A stretch of 64,000 nt of DNA from Thiohalorhabdus denitrificans (GTDB taxonomy: Bacteria > Pseudomonadota > Gammaproteobacteria > Thiohalorhabdales > Thiohalorhabdaceae), in contig NZ_LJCP01000011.1 of the NCBI RefSeq assembly GCF_001399755.1, forward strand, positions 62,001-126,000, given 5' to 3'. This document shows, in pieces, positions 45,260-56,573 of the stretch. The notes below the pieces were generated by a model. It was not told the origin of the DNA, did not search any database, and worked only from the letters and a program-made list of their open reading frames with translations. Numbering within the stretch: the stretch's first letter is position 1; each line of letters begins with the position of its first letter. A program made the position numbers and the translations under genes.

Positions 45260-46486
45260 CTAGGTGCGGTACTCGGCGTTGATGGTCACGTACTCGTGGG
45301 AGAAGTCGCAGGTCCAGCGGAGGGCGGATCCGCGGCCCCGGCCCAGGTCGAGGTGCACGGTCACCTCCTCGGGCGCCATGGCCGCCTGTCCGGCCGCCTC
45401 GGTGTAATCGTCCGCCCGCACCCCGCCGCGTACCACGCATACCTCGCCGAGGTGCAGGGTCACCCGGCTCCAGTCCAGGTCCTCCGGCGCCCCGGCGCCC
45501 GCAGCCGCGAGGAGCCGCCCCCAGTTGGGGTCGCTGGCGTAGGCCGCGGTCTTCACCAGGGGCGATCGGGCGATCCGGTCGGCGACAGCCTCGGCCTCGG
45601 CGTCTGCGGCGGCGCCGGACACTCGGATGGTGAGGAGCTTGGTGGCCCCCTCGCCGTCGCGCACGATGGCCAGGGCGAGGTCCCGGCAGACCCCCGTCAC
45701 CGCCTCGGCGAGCTCGTTGTACCTGGGGTCCGTGACGGAATCCACCGGAGCCATGGCGGCCTGTCCGGTGGCGGAGAGGGTCAGGGCATCGTTGGTGGAG
45801 GTGTCCCCGTCCACGCTGATGCGGTTGAAGCTCTCTGCCACGGCCGTCTCTAGCATAACCCGCAGGGGCTCGTCCGCCACCGGGGCGTCCATGGCCACGA
45901 AGGCGAGCATGGTGGCCATGTTGGGGTGGATCATGCCGGACCCCTTGGCGATTCCGGTGATGTGGACCGGGGTCCCCGCCACCTCCAGGGTACGGCTCGC
46001 CCCCTTCAGTCGGGTGTCGGTGGTGCCGATGGCCTCGACGGCCGCCCACCAGGCCTCCGGCTCCTCCCGGAGCCGGCTGACGCATACCGGCAGGGCCCCG
46101 TCGAAGGGCTCCAGGGGGAGGGGCTCCCCGATAACGCCCGTGGAAAACGGCAGCACCGTGTCGGCATCCACCTCAAGGGCTTCGGCCACCAGGCGGCAGC
46201 TCTCCCGGGCCACCTCCATGCCGGGCTGCCCGGTGGCGGCGTTGGCGTTGCCCGAATTCACCAGCAGGGCGCGGGGTGCGGCGGTGGCCAGGTTCTCCTC
46301 GGCCACCAGCACCGGTGCGGCACGCAGGCGGTTGCGCGTGAACACCGCTGCGGTCCGGCTACCGGGGGCCAGGGCAACCAGCAGTAGGTCCTCCCGGTCG
46401 GGATCCTTGAAGCCGGCCGCGGCCGTCCCCAGCCGGACCCCGGAAACCGATGCCAGCTCGGGCCGGTTGTCCGGACCCACCGCCAT
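45260..46486 (-). CDS. argJ: bifunctional ornithine acetyltransferase / N-acetylglutamate synthase
   Basis: A 408-residue Ntn-type enzyme of the cyclic arginine pathway. LLVNSGNANAATG and FSTGVIGEPLP precede the autocleavage site GIAKGSGMIHPNMATMLAF, where Thr becomes the N-terminal nucleophile of the beta chain. SFNRISVDGDTSTND and AAYASDPNWGR follow. ATG 46486 lies 2 bases after the secA stop. The secA-argJ-mutT order is a frequent gammaproteobacterial arrangement. Confidence 0.96.
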   Translation of the reverse strand: MAVGPDNRPELASVSGVRLGTAAAGFKDPDREDLLLVALAPGSRTAAVFTRNRLRAAPVLVAEENLATAAPRALLVNSGNANAATGQPGMEVARESCRLVAEALEVDADTVLPFSTGVIGEPLPLEPFDGALPVCVSRLREEPEAWWAAVEAIGTTDTRLKGASRTLEVAGTPVHITGIAKGSGMIHPNMATMLAFVAMDAPVADEPLRVMLETAVAESFNRISVDGDTSTNDALTLSATGQAAMAPVDSVTDPRYNELAEAVTGVCRDLALAIVRDGEGATKLLTIRVSGAAADAEAEAVADRIARSPLVKTAAYASDPNWGRLLAAAGAGAPEDLDWSRVTLHLGEVCVVRGGVRADDYTEAAGQAAMAPEEVTVHLDLGRGRGSALRWTCDFSHEYVTINAEYRT

Positions 46487-46488
46487 GG

Positions 46489-49224
<2,736 letters not shown>

Positions 49225-49267
49225 GCTTGGTCCGTTTGGCTGGCGATTGGGGAAGGGCCGCGATACG

Positions 49268-49295
49268 CCCGCTTTCCGGGGCTCCGGAAAGCGGG
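49268..49295 (-). promoter_or_regulatory. perfect hairpin in the secA leader
   Basis: CCCGCTTTCCGG (49268-49279) and CCGGAAAGCGGG (49284-49295) form a perfect 12-bp stem with a 4-base loop, 44 bases before the secA start. No U-tract follows on either strand, so it is not a standard terminator. It may stabilise or attenuate the secA message. Confidence 0.6.
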
Positions 49296-49370
49296 GCTAT
49301 CCCTTGGTCACGTATTCGGGCGAATGGTTCTCTGGGCGAGATAGCGGGGGTACGATAGCGGAACGGCGGA

Positions 49371-50357
49371 CTACCGGTCCAGGAATTTGCGCGGATCGAT
49401 GGCCTTTCCCTCGCGCAGCACCTCCAGGTGGATATGCGGACCCGTGGAGCGCCCCGTGTTGCCCACCGAAGCGACCTGCTGCCCCTTCTCCACGGATTCC
49501 CCCAGTTCTACCGCCACCTCCTGGTTGTGCCCGTAGCGGGTGCGGTAGCCGTTGCCGTGGTCAATCTCCACCAGCTTGCCGTAGCCGTATCGGTCCCCGG
49601 CCCAGGTCACGACCCCCGGCGCGATGGCCTTGACCTCGGCGCCTTCCTTGTTGGCGATGTCCACGCCGTCGTGGTAGCTCGGATTGCCGGAGAAGGGGTC
49701 GATACGGCGCCCGAAGTGCGAAGAGAGCCAGCCGCCGTCGGTGGGCCAGCCGTCGGGACGCATCTGCTGCCGGACGTTGCGCCGGTCGATCATGCCCCGC
49801 AGCAGCTCCATTTGCCCCTGACGGTTGGCGATCCGCTCCGACAGCCGCTCCACCTCCCGGGCCAGCTCGGTGAGGTCCTGTCCGCCCAGCTTCACCGGTC
49901 CGCCCTGCCCCTCTAGGGTTTCCTCGGGGCCGCCCACCGCCGGATCCGGGGCGAAATCGAACTCGCCATCGTCCAGGCCGGCCACCTTGACCACCTGCTC
50001 GCCCAGGGAGTCCAGCCGGGTCACGCGGGCCTGCATGGTGCCTATCTGCTGACCCAGGGCCTGCATGGCCGCTTCCATTCCCTCGCGGGTTTCCCGGAAC
50101 CGCTTGATATCCTCCTGCAGGTCCACCCGCTCGGCCTCGACCCGTGCCAGCCGCTGTTCGTATTTCTTCTTCAGCGTGGAGGCGTCGGGGGGGGTGAGGA
50201 GGAACTGGGAGGCGAGATAGGCGAACGCGGCCATGAAGCTCAGAAACGATACAATCCCCCCGAAGAGGGTGGTGCGACTGAAACTGACATGGAGGGGCCG
50301 CCCGGTGGATCCCCGTGTCAGCACCAGGCAGTAACTCTCTTTACAGTTCCGTGCCAC
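49371..50357 (-). CDS. M23 family peptidase with membrane anchor and coiled coil
   Basis: A 328-residue LytM-type protein. The N-terminal TM is at about 27-50 (TLFGGIVSFLSFMAAFAYLAS). A periplasmic coiled coil spans about 60-120 and 160-190. The LytM domain has the zinc ligands in SYHDGVDIAN (HxxxD) and GPHIHLEV (HxH), so it should be an active endopeptidase cutting peptide cross-links. GTG 50357 with GAGGAAG was chosen over a TTG 13 codons upstream. It precedes secA and may be exported with a NlpD/MepM-like role. Confidence 0.9.
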   Translation of the reverse strand: MARNCKESYCLVLTRGSTGRPLHVSFSRTTLFGGIVSFLSFMAAFAYLASQFLLTPPDASTLKKKYEQRLARVEAERVDLQEDIKRFRETREGMEAAMQALGQQIGTMQARVTRLDSLGEQVVKVAGLDDGEFDFAPDPAVGGPEETLEGQGGPVKLGGQDLTELAREVERLSERIANRQGQMELLRGMIDRRNVRQQMRPDGWPTDGGWLSSHFGRRIDPFSGNPSYHDGVDIANKEGAEVKAIAPGVVTWAGDRYGYGKLVEIDHGNGYRTRYGHNQEVAVELGESVEKGQQVASVGNTGRSTGPHIHLEVLREGKAIDPRKFLDR

Positions 50358-50453
50358 TTTTTCTTCCTCTGCGACGGCGGGATTTTTCTTCCTCAAGCAC
50401 CATAAAAACTAGCAAACCTGCCCCCGCAAGGGAAGCTGCCTCCGCAGGACATT

Positions 50454-50921
50454 ATGCGCTACACCAAATTTCGTCCAGATTCTGTCGCCGGCACCATACG
50501 GGCCCTGCTGCGCAAGCAGGGCATGACCGAGGAATTTGAGCGGCTTGCGGCCGTTACCCGGATCTGGGACGGCGTGGCGGGCCCGAATTGGCGGGAACAC
50601 GCCTGGGTGGAAGGCTGGGACGGCACCGTCCTGACCATCGGCGTCGCCAACCCAGGGAACGCCACCCGGCTGCGCTTCGAGGCGGACGAGCTCGCCGGGC
50701 GGCTGCGCGCCCAAGGTCTGGCCGGCCTGCAGGAGCTGCGCCCCGTGGTCCGGCCCGTGGGACAGCGGACACCGCCGCCCCGCCACCGGCGGTACAGTCC
50801 CGAGGCGGCGGCCCGGGTGGCCGACAGCGCCGCCGAGGTGGCCGATCCGGACCTGCGGGCCGCCCTGCTGCGCCTGGCGGACCACCTGCACACCCCGCCC
50901 GGGGAGGACGGCGGGGCGTAG
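50454..50921 (+). CDS. dciA: DciA (DUF721) replicative helicase loader-type protein
   Basis: A 155-residue protein of the DciA family, the ancestral helper that loads DnaB helicase in bacteria lacking DnaC. The N-terminal domain shows the KH-like pattern: WDGVAGPNWREHAWVEGWDGTVLTIGVANPGNATRLRFEADEL. The C-terminal part is basic then acidic and probably disordered. It is the only plus-strand gene between rpoH/ThiE and the window end, diverging from the M23 gene by 96 bases. The lpxC-dciA-M23-secA neighbourhood is conserved in this class. Confidence 0.9.
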   Translation: MRYTKFRPDSVAGTIRALLRKQGMTEEFERLAAVTRIWDGVAGPNWREHAWVEGWDGTVLTIGVANPGNATRLRFEADELAGRLRAQGLAGLQELRPVVRPVGQRTPPPRHRRYSPEAAARVADSAAEVADPDLRAALLRLADHLHTPPGEDGGA

Positions 50922-51012
50922 TAGGCCGTGGGGACGATGGCTCCCCTGCGCCTCCACGGGAGAGTGGGCGCAGGGTCCCCTGGCGCGGTCGGGGCCTGCG
51001 GTCAGGTCGCGG

Positions 51013-51198
51013 CTAAAGGCCCGCGTACAACCGGCCTCCGAACAAGTAGCCGAGGGCGATGAGGAGGAGGATCAGTACCACCTGCAGGATGCGGACGAAC
51101 CCGCGCAGGAAGGCCCGCTTCCGGGTGACCACCCAGAGCAGGAGGGAGGCAAGGGCGGCGAGGCCGCCCAGGAACAGCGTCAGACGGAGGACGAACAA
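51013..51198 (-). CDS. small two-helix membrane protein after lpxC
   Basis: A 61-residue frame (TTG start, start uncertain) with two hydrophobic helices, about 4-25 (LTLFLGGLAALASLLLWVV) and 34-52 (ILQVVLILLLIALGYLF), joined by a basic turn TRKRAFLRGFVR. The arrangement predicts a hairpin with a cytoplasmic loop. It begins 18 bases after lpxC. No family is recognised. The open frame and membrane pattern are convincing, but ribosome site strength is poor. Confidence 0.55.
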   Translation of the reverse strand: MFVLRLTLFLGGLAALASLLLWVVTRKRAFLRGFVRILQVVLILLLIALGYLFGGRLYAGL

Positions 51199-51216
51199 CG
51201 CGCCCGTTCCCGCGCT

Positions 51217-52125
51217 TCAGTGGGAGGGGAGCGGGTCCAGGTAGGGGCGGGGCTCCAGGGAGCACTCCTCCCGCTCGACCATCTCCCAGGCGGTGGAATC
51301 GGCCAGCAGGGCCCGCAGCAGGCGGTTGTTGAGGGCGTGGCCGGACTTGTAGCCGCGGAAGCAGCCCAGCACCGGGTGCCCCATGAGGTACAGGTCCCCG
51401 ATGGAGTCCAGCACCTTGTGGCGGACGAACTCGTCGTGGTAGCGGAGCCCCTCCTCGTTCAGGAGCCTGTGGTCGTCCACCACGATGGCGTTGTCCAGGT
51501 TGCCGCCGAGGGCCACCCCCTGCTCCTGCAGACGCTCCACGTCCCGGGCGAAGCCGAAGGTGCGGGCCCGGCTGATCTCCCGGGTGAAGGCGGTCTCCGA
51601 GAAGTCCAGCTCCACCTCGTTGTTATCCCGCATCAGGGGATGGTCGAAGTCGATCTGGAAGTGGATGCGCAAGGCGTTACAGGGCTCGAAACTGACCTTG
51701 CGGTCCTCGTCGGACACCTGGATGCGGCGCTTGATGCGGATGAACCGCTTGGCCGCCTCCTGCTCCCGCACCCCGGCGCACTGGAGGAGGAAGACGAAGG
51801 GAGCGGCCGACCCGTCCATGATGGGGACCTCGGCACCGTCGAGGTCCACGTAGGCGTTGTCGATCCCCAAGCCGGCGAACGCGGCCATCAGGTGCTCGAC
51901 CGTGGCCACCCGGATGCCGTTGACGCCGAGGGTGGTGCAGAGGGTGGTCTCCACCACGTTCTCCACCCAGGCGGGGATCTCCGGGCACTCGGGAAGGTCG
52001 GCGCGCCGGAAGACGATGCCGGTGTCCTCGGGAGCGGGATGGAGGGTCACCGCCACCTTCTCGCCGGAATGGAGACCGATCCCGGTCCCTTGAATGGAGT
52101 TTCGCAGTGTCCGTTGAGCGACCAT
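51217..52125 (-). CDS. lpxC: UDP-3-O-acyl-N-acetylglucosamine deacetylase
   Basis: A 302-residue zinc enzyme catalysing the committed step of lipid A synthesis. [15 protein letters not shown], the substrate region and [18 protein letters not shown] with GHALNN (zinc His and Asp ligands) are complete. Length and position directly after ftsZ are standard. It is the last dcw-linked gene, and its product level is usually set by FtsH degradation. Confidence 0.97.
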   Translation of the reverse strand: MVAQRTLRNSIQGTGIGLHSGEKVAVTLHPAPEDTGIVFRRADLPECPEIPAWVENVVETTLCTTLGVNGIRVATVEHLMAAFAGLGIDNAYVDLDGAEVPIMDGSAAPFVFLLQCAGVREQEAAKRFIRIKRRIQVSDEDRKVSFEPCNALRIHFQIDFDHPLMRDNNEVELDFSETAFTREISRARTFGFARDVERLQEQGVALGGNLDNAIVVDDHRLLNEEGLRYHDEFVRHKVLDSIGDLYLMGHPVLGCFRGYKSGHALNNRLLRALLADSTAWEMVEREECSLEPRPYLDPLPSH

Positions 52126-52253
52126 GGCCTATGCACCTGTGGAGGGGACCGGACCCACCCTCCTGGACGCCGCGTGGGCGTCCGCCTGTGGACCGGACGG
52201 GTTCCTTGTAAACGGTTATCCTACCGCAAATCCGTCCTTATAGAAACGGTCCG

Positions 52254-53393
52254 TCAGTCGGCCTGCTTGCGCAGGAACGCGGGAATGTCCAGATCGTCCT
52301 GATCGAGCTGGCTCCCCTGCCCCTGCTCCCGCTGACGCCGCAGGTAGGTGGGGGTATCCAGCGATTCGGTGCTCTCCTTCTTGGGCCGCACCGCCGCCTG
52401 GGGCTCCGGCGCCATGGGCTTGGGCCGGGATTTGGCCTCGCCCAGACCGGTGGCCACCACGGTCACCCGCAGCTCGTCGCTCAGCTCAGGGTCGAGCACC
52501 GTGCCCATGACCACGTTGGCGTCCTCGGAGGCGAACTCCCGCATGACGTTGCCCACCGACTCGAACTCGCTGATGGCCATGTCCATGCCGGCGGTGACGT
52601 TCACCAGCACGCCCCGGGCCCCGGAGAGGTCCATGTCCTCCAGCAGAGGGCTGGAGATGGCGTGATTGGCCGCCTCCTCGGCCCGGTCGTCGCCGGAGGC
52701 CGCCGCGGACCCCATCACCGCCATGCCCATCTCCGACATCACCGTGCGGACATCGGCGAAGTCCACGTTGATCAGGCCCGGGCGCGTGATCAGCTCGGAA
52801 ATGCCCTGCACCGCGTTCAGGAGGACGTCGTCCGCCCGCTTGAACGCGTCCAGCAGGCTGGCCTTGCGCCCCATCACGTGGAGGAGCTTCTCGTTGGGGA
52901 TGGTAATCACCGAGTCCACGTGCTTGGACAGGGCCTCGATGCCCGCTTCCGCCTGCTGCTGGCGCTTCTTGCCCTCGAACTCGAAGGGCTTGGTAACCAC
53001 CGCCACCGTCAGGATGCCCTGCTCCTTGGCCTCCTGGGCGAACACCGCCGCGGCGCCGGTCCCCGTGCCGCCACCCATGCCGGCGGTGATGAACACCATG
53101 TCCGAGCCGGCCTGGACCTCCCGGATGCGGTCACGGTCCTCCTCGGCGGACTGGCGGCCCACCTCCGGCGACGCACCCGCACCCAGGCCCTTGGTGATGT
53201 TGGCCCCGAGCTGGATCTTGTTCTCCACGTTGATGCGACGCAGCGCCTGGGCATCGGTGTTGGCGACGATGAACTCCACCCCGTCCAGGTTGGAGGCCAC
53301 CATGTTGGAGATGGCGTTGCCACCACCGCCGCCAACCCCGACCACCTTTATGGTGGCGCTGTCCTGACCCACCGTATCTTCCAGTTCGAACAT
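52254..53393 (-). CDS. ftsZ: cell division GTPase FtsZ
   Basis: A 379-residue tubulin homologue forming the Z ring. VVGVGGGGGNAISNMV at the start, the GTP loop GMGGGTGTGAAAVFA at about 105-119, the T7 region and the linker rich in Pro and Lys are present. The C-terminal peptide LDIPAFLRKQAD binds FtsA/ZipA. ATG 53393 behind GGAGGGG was chosen. A 260-base leader separates it from ftsA. Confidence 0.98.
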   Translation of the reverse strand: MFELEDTVGQDSATIKVVGVGGGGGNAISNMVASNLDGVEFIVANTDAQALRRINVENKIQLGANITKGLGAGASPEVGRQSAEEDRDRIREVQAGSDMVFITAGMGGGTGTGAAAVFAQEAKEQGILTVAVVTKPFEFEGKKRQQQAEAGIEALSKHVDSVITIPNEKLLHVMGRKASLLDAFKRADDVLLNAVQGISELITRPGLINVDFADVRTVMSEMGMAVMGSAAASGDDRAEEAANHAISSPLLEDMDLSGARGVLVNVTAGMDMAISEFESVGNVMREFASEDANVVMGTVLDPELSDELRVTVVATGLGEAKSRPKPMAPEPQAAVRPKKESTESLDTPTYLRRQREQGQGSQLDQDDLDIPAFLRKQAD

Positions 53394-53440
53394 CGCTCCC
53401 CTCCTCCTGACGCTAGCCTTGGCCCGCTTCCTCGACACAG

Positions 53441-53520
53441 CCGGCGGATGCGGTACCGGCCCGCAAGCCCGCTCCGGTGCGCCCGGTCACTCCCCGGCGC
53501 ACCGGTATCCCAGCCGCCGG
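53441..53520 (-). promoter_or_regulatory. competing inverted repeats in the ftsA-ftsZ gap
   Basis: CCGGTGCGCC (53474-53483) and GGCGCACCGG (53496-53505) form a perfect 10-bp stem. An outer pair, CCGGCGG (53441-53447) with CCGCCGG (53514-53520) plus TACCGG with CCGGTA, competes for bases 53502-53505. The structures would lie in the ftsZ leader of a transcript from ftsA or from a local promoter. Confidence 0.5.
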
Positions 53521-53653
53521 CAGCGGCGAGGACGCGCGGCAACAGCTGCAACGAGCGCGGCTCGCTTTGCCGTTCCTTGGATCGAAACCGTCTGCTCTCA
53601 TCCGCGCCCATCCCTTCCCGCCCGGGCCCGTGCCCGCGGCCCGGAAATGACGG

Positions 53654-54889
53654 TTAGAAATTCTCGCGGAACCACGCCCGCATGCGCTTCACGATGGTCT
53701 TCCAACCGGAGCCGCTCCAGTCCCGGATGGAGGGATCCCGGCCGTGCTCGCGACCGAACTCCACCAGCCCCACCCCGGTGGCGTACATGGGGTTGCGGAC
53801 CACGTCGTTGAGCCCGCCCACTCCTTCCGGAAAGCCCATCCGCACCGGCGCGTGGAAGATCTCCTCCGCTAGCTCCTGCATGCCCTCCATCTGGCTGGAG
53901 CCGCCGGTAAGGACGATCCCCGAGGCCACCACCTCCTCGAGGCCGGAGCGCCGCAGCTCCTCCTGTACCAGGTTGAACAGCTCCTCCACCCGCGGCTGGA
54001 TGATCTCCGTGAGGGTCTGGCGGGCCAGCTTGCGCGGCTCCCGCCCGCCCACGCTGGGCACGTCGATCTCCTCGTCCTCCTGGATCAGATCCGTGAGGGC
54101 GCAGCCGTAGCTCTGTTTGATCTCCTCGGCGGCCCAGGTGGGGGTGCGCAGCGCGAAGGCGATGTCGCTGGTGATCTGGTCACCCCCCACCGGCAGGACC
54201 GCCGTGTGGCGCAGGCTGCCCTGGGTGTACACGGCGATGTCCGAGGTGCCGCCGCCGATGTCCACCATGCACACCCCGAGCTCCCGCTCGTCGTCGGAGA
54301 GGACCGCCGCGCTGGAGGCCACCTGCTCCAGGACCACGTCGTTCACCTCCAGGTCGCAGCGCCGCACGCACTTGATGATGTTCTGCACCGCCGACACCGC
54401 CCCGGTGATCACGTGGATCTTGGCCTCCAGGCGCACCCCGGACATACCGATGGGCTCGCGGACACCCTCCTGGTTGTCGATGATGAACTCCTGGGGCAGC
54501 ACATGGAGGATCTTCTGGTCCGTGGGCAGGGCGAAGGCCCGGCCGTTCTCCATGACCCGCTGGACGTCGGCCTCGTCCACCTCCTGGTTCTTGATGGCCA
54601 CCACCCCCTGGGAGTTGTGCCCGCGGATGTGGCTGCCGGCGATGCCCGCCCAAACCGACTCGATGGTACAGCCGGCCATGAGCTCGGCCTCCTCCACCGC
54701 CGCCCGGATGGAGGCCACCGTGGACTCGATGTTGACCACCACCCCCTTGCGGAGCCCGCGGCTGGGGTGGCGCCCGATACCGATAATCTCCAGGCCGCCG
54801 TCCGCGGTGCGCGTGCCCACCACGGCACAGACCTTGGAGGTGCCGATATCGAGGCCGACGATCAGGTTGTTGTCCGTGTTCCTGGTCAT
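53654..54889 (-). CDS. ftsA: cell division protein FtsA
   Basis: A 411-residue actin-like membrane tether of the Z ring. VGLDIGTSKVCAVVG is the phosphate 1 loop, VDIGGGTSDIAVY phosphate 2, and VLTGGSSQMEG the adenosine motif. The C-terminal RMRAWFRENF is the amphipathic membrane-targeting helix. ATG 54889 with GGGTGGAA was preferred over a GTG two codons upstream that would sit within the ribosome site. It follows ftsQ by 12 bases. Confidence 0.97.
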   Translation of the reverse strand: MTRNTDNNLIVGLDIGTSKVCAVVGTRTADGGLEIIGIGRHPSRGLRKGVVVNIESTVASIRAAVEEAELMAGCTIESVWAGIAGSHIRGHNSQGVVAIKNQEVDEADVQRVMENGRAFALPTDQKILHVLPQEFIIDNQEGVREPIGMSGVRLEAKIHVITGAVSAVQNIIKCVRRCDLEVNDVVLEQVASSAAVLSDDERELGVCMVDIGGGTSDIAVYTQGSLRHTAVLPVGGDQITSDIAFALRTPTWAAEEIKQSYGCALTDLIQEDEEIDVPSVGGREPRKLARQTLTEIIQPRVEELFNLVQEELRRSGLEEVVASGIVLTGGSSQMEGMQELAEEIFHAPVRMGFPEGVGGLNDVVRNPMYATGVGLVEFGREHGRDPSIRDWSGSGWKTIVKRMRAWFRENF

Positions 54890-54901
54890 TTCCACCCTAT
54901 G

Positions 54902-55693
54902 TCACCCTTGGTTCGGGGGGTGTTTGGTCGCCGCCCGGTCCCCTTGCCCCGCCTCCGCCTCGGGGGCCACGGCCAGGCCGTCGGGGTACCGCAGATCGAT
55001 CCGGCTGACGGTACGTTCCAGGAGCTCCCACTCCCGCTCCACCCGGAGGAAACGGTTCAGGCGTCGCTCCCAGTTCCTGCGCCCGAAGCGGAGGAGGACC
55101 CGGCCGTCCACCTCCGCCGACCAGGCCCCGCGGGCATCCACCCGGAGCCGGCTCACCCGGTGATCCTCCAGGCGGGCCCGGAGGGTCGCCAGGCGTTCCA
55201 GCAGGGCTCCCAGCCGGTCGCGGGGGCCGGCCAGCCGCGGCAGACCCGCCTCATCGTCGAGGTCCCGGGGCTTGAACACCGTCCCCTCCCGGCTCACCAG
55301 GAACCAGGGGCCGCCGTCGGACCACAGGGCCCGCGGGCTATGCTCCGCCACCCGCACCCGAAGGGTATCGGGCCACTGGCGCCCGATGCGCGCCGACCGT
55401 ACCCAGGGGCGGGCCTCCAACTGCCGTTTCAGGCGCCTCAGGTCCACGGTGAAGAAGCCTCCTTGCAGCCGGTCGCCCAGCCAGCGGGCCAGGGCCTCCG
55501 GATCCGTGTGCCGCAGGTCGCCGCCAATGGCCACCTTGCGCACCGGGCTCTGGCGGTCGAGCCAGGCCCTGGCGTCGTCCAGCATCCCCGCCACCCAGAC
55601 GGCGGCGGCCAGGGCCCCCGCCCCGAGGAACAGGTACCGCAGGCGCGGTATCGGAAGGCCCCTCCTCCCGCCTTCACGGCGCCGCTGCGGCAA
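54902..55693 (-). CDS. ftsQ: cell division protein FtsQ
   Basis: A 263-residue bitopic protein, the hub of the FtsQLB complex. The short basic cytoplasmic tail is followed by one TM (about 18-37, LRYLFLGAGALAAAVWVAG). The POTRA domain begins at VRKVAIGGDLRHTD and the FtsQ beta domain follows (RVAEHSPRALWSDGG, VSREGTVF). The tail is rich in Ala/Lys/Pro. The TTG start overlaps ddlB by 20 bases; no ATG is available near it. Confidence 0.93.
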   Translation of the reverse strand: MPQRRREGGRRGLPIPRLRYLFLGAGALAAAVWVAGMLDDARAWLDRQSPVRKVAIGGDLRHTDPEALARWLGDRLQGGFFTVDLRRLKRQLEARPWVRSARIGRQWPDTLRVRVAEHSPRALWSDGGPWFLVSREGTVFKPRDLDDEAGLPRLAGPRDRLGALLERLATLRARLEDHRVSRLRVDARGAWSAEVDGRVLLRFGRRNWERRLNRFLRVEREWELLERTVSRIDLRYPDGLAVAPEAEAGQGDRAATKHPPNQG

Positions 55694-56573
55694 GGATGCG
55701 CTCCACGAGGTCGTCGAAGCCGATCCCCGCGTGGGCGGCGGCCTTGGGCACCAGGCTGTGCTCGGTCATGCCGGGTACGGTGTTCACCTCGATCACCTGC
55801 ACCCCGCAATCGCCCACCAGCATGTCCACCCGGCCCCAACCGTGGCAGCCCAGGGTGTCGAAGGCGTCCAGGGCCAGTCGCTGGCAGTGCTCCTCCACCT
55901 CGGCGCCGAGCCCGGTGGGGTGCAGGTACTGGGTCCCGGCGCCGTGCTCGTACTTGGCCGCGTAGTCGTAGAAGCCGCGCTCGACCTCGAGCCGCAGCAC
56001 CGGCAGGGGCGCGCCGTCGAGGATCCCCACCGTCACCTCGGCGCCGTCCACCCAGGCCTCGGCGAAGACGGTATCGTCGTAGGCGGCCGCCGCCTCCCGC
56101 GCGGCCTCCAGCTCCTCGGTCCCCTCGGCGCGGGCCATGCCCAGGGAGCTGCCGCTGCAGGCGGGCTTGACCATCACCGGCCAGCCCAGGCGCGCGGGCA
56201 CCGTCTCCAGGGGCTCCCGGCCCAGGTCCACCACCGGCGGAGTGGGCAACTCCGCCGCTTGCCAGACCCGCTTGGAGCGCAGCTTGTCCATGGCCAGGGC
56301 GGAGCCCAGCACCCCCGAGCCGGTGTAGGGCACGCCCATGGTCTCCAGGCAGCCCTGCACCACCCCGTCCTCCCCGAAGGGGCCGTGCAGGGCGATCCAG
56401 GCCCGCTCCGCGCCGACCTCCCGGAGGCGCTCCGGGAGGTCGCGCCCGGCATCGATGCGGGCCACCGGATACCCCTTGCGCTCCAGCGCGGCGGCCACCG
56501 CCTCGCCGCTGGCGAGGCTGATGGCGCGCTCGGCGCTGGGGCCGCCGTAGAGCACCGCCACCGGACCGCTCAT
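55674..56573 (-). CDS. ddlB: D-alanine--D-alanine ligase
   Basis: A 299-residue ATP-grasp ligase making the terminal dipeptide of the peptidoglycan stem. VLYGGPSAERAISLASG at the start, ALHGPFGEDGVVQG, VMVKPACSGSSLGM and GWGRVDMLVGDCGVQVIEVNTVPGMTEHSLVP are family motifs with Mg and ATP ligands. ATG 56573 overlaps the murB stop in ATGA. Confidence 0.97.
   Translation of the reverse strand: MSGPVAVLYGGPSAERAISLASGEAVAAALERKGYPVARIDAGRDLPERLREVGAERAWIALHGPFGEDGVVQGCLETMGVPYTGSGVLGSALAMDKLRSKRVWQAAELPTPPVVDLGREPLETVPARLGWPVMVKPACSGSSLGMARAEGTEELEAAREAAAAYDDTVFAEAWVDGAEVTVGILDGAPLPVLRLEVERGFYDYAAKYEHGAGTQYLHPTGLGAEVEEHCQRLALDAFDTLGCHGWGRVDMLVGDCGVQVIEVNTVPGMTEHSLVPKAAAHAGIGFDDLVERILAAAAP

Noticed and set aside
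49225-49370. secM-like arrest peptide upstream of secA
   Set aside because: No ORF with a signal peptide and an arrest motif fits in the 146-base gap.
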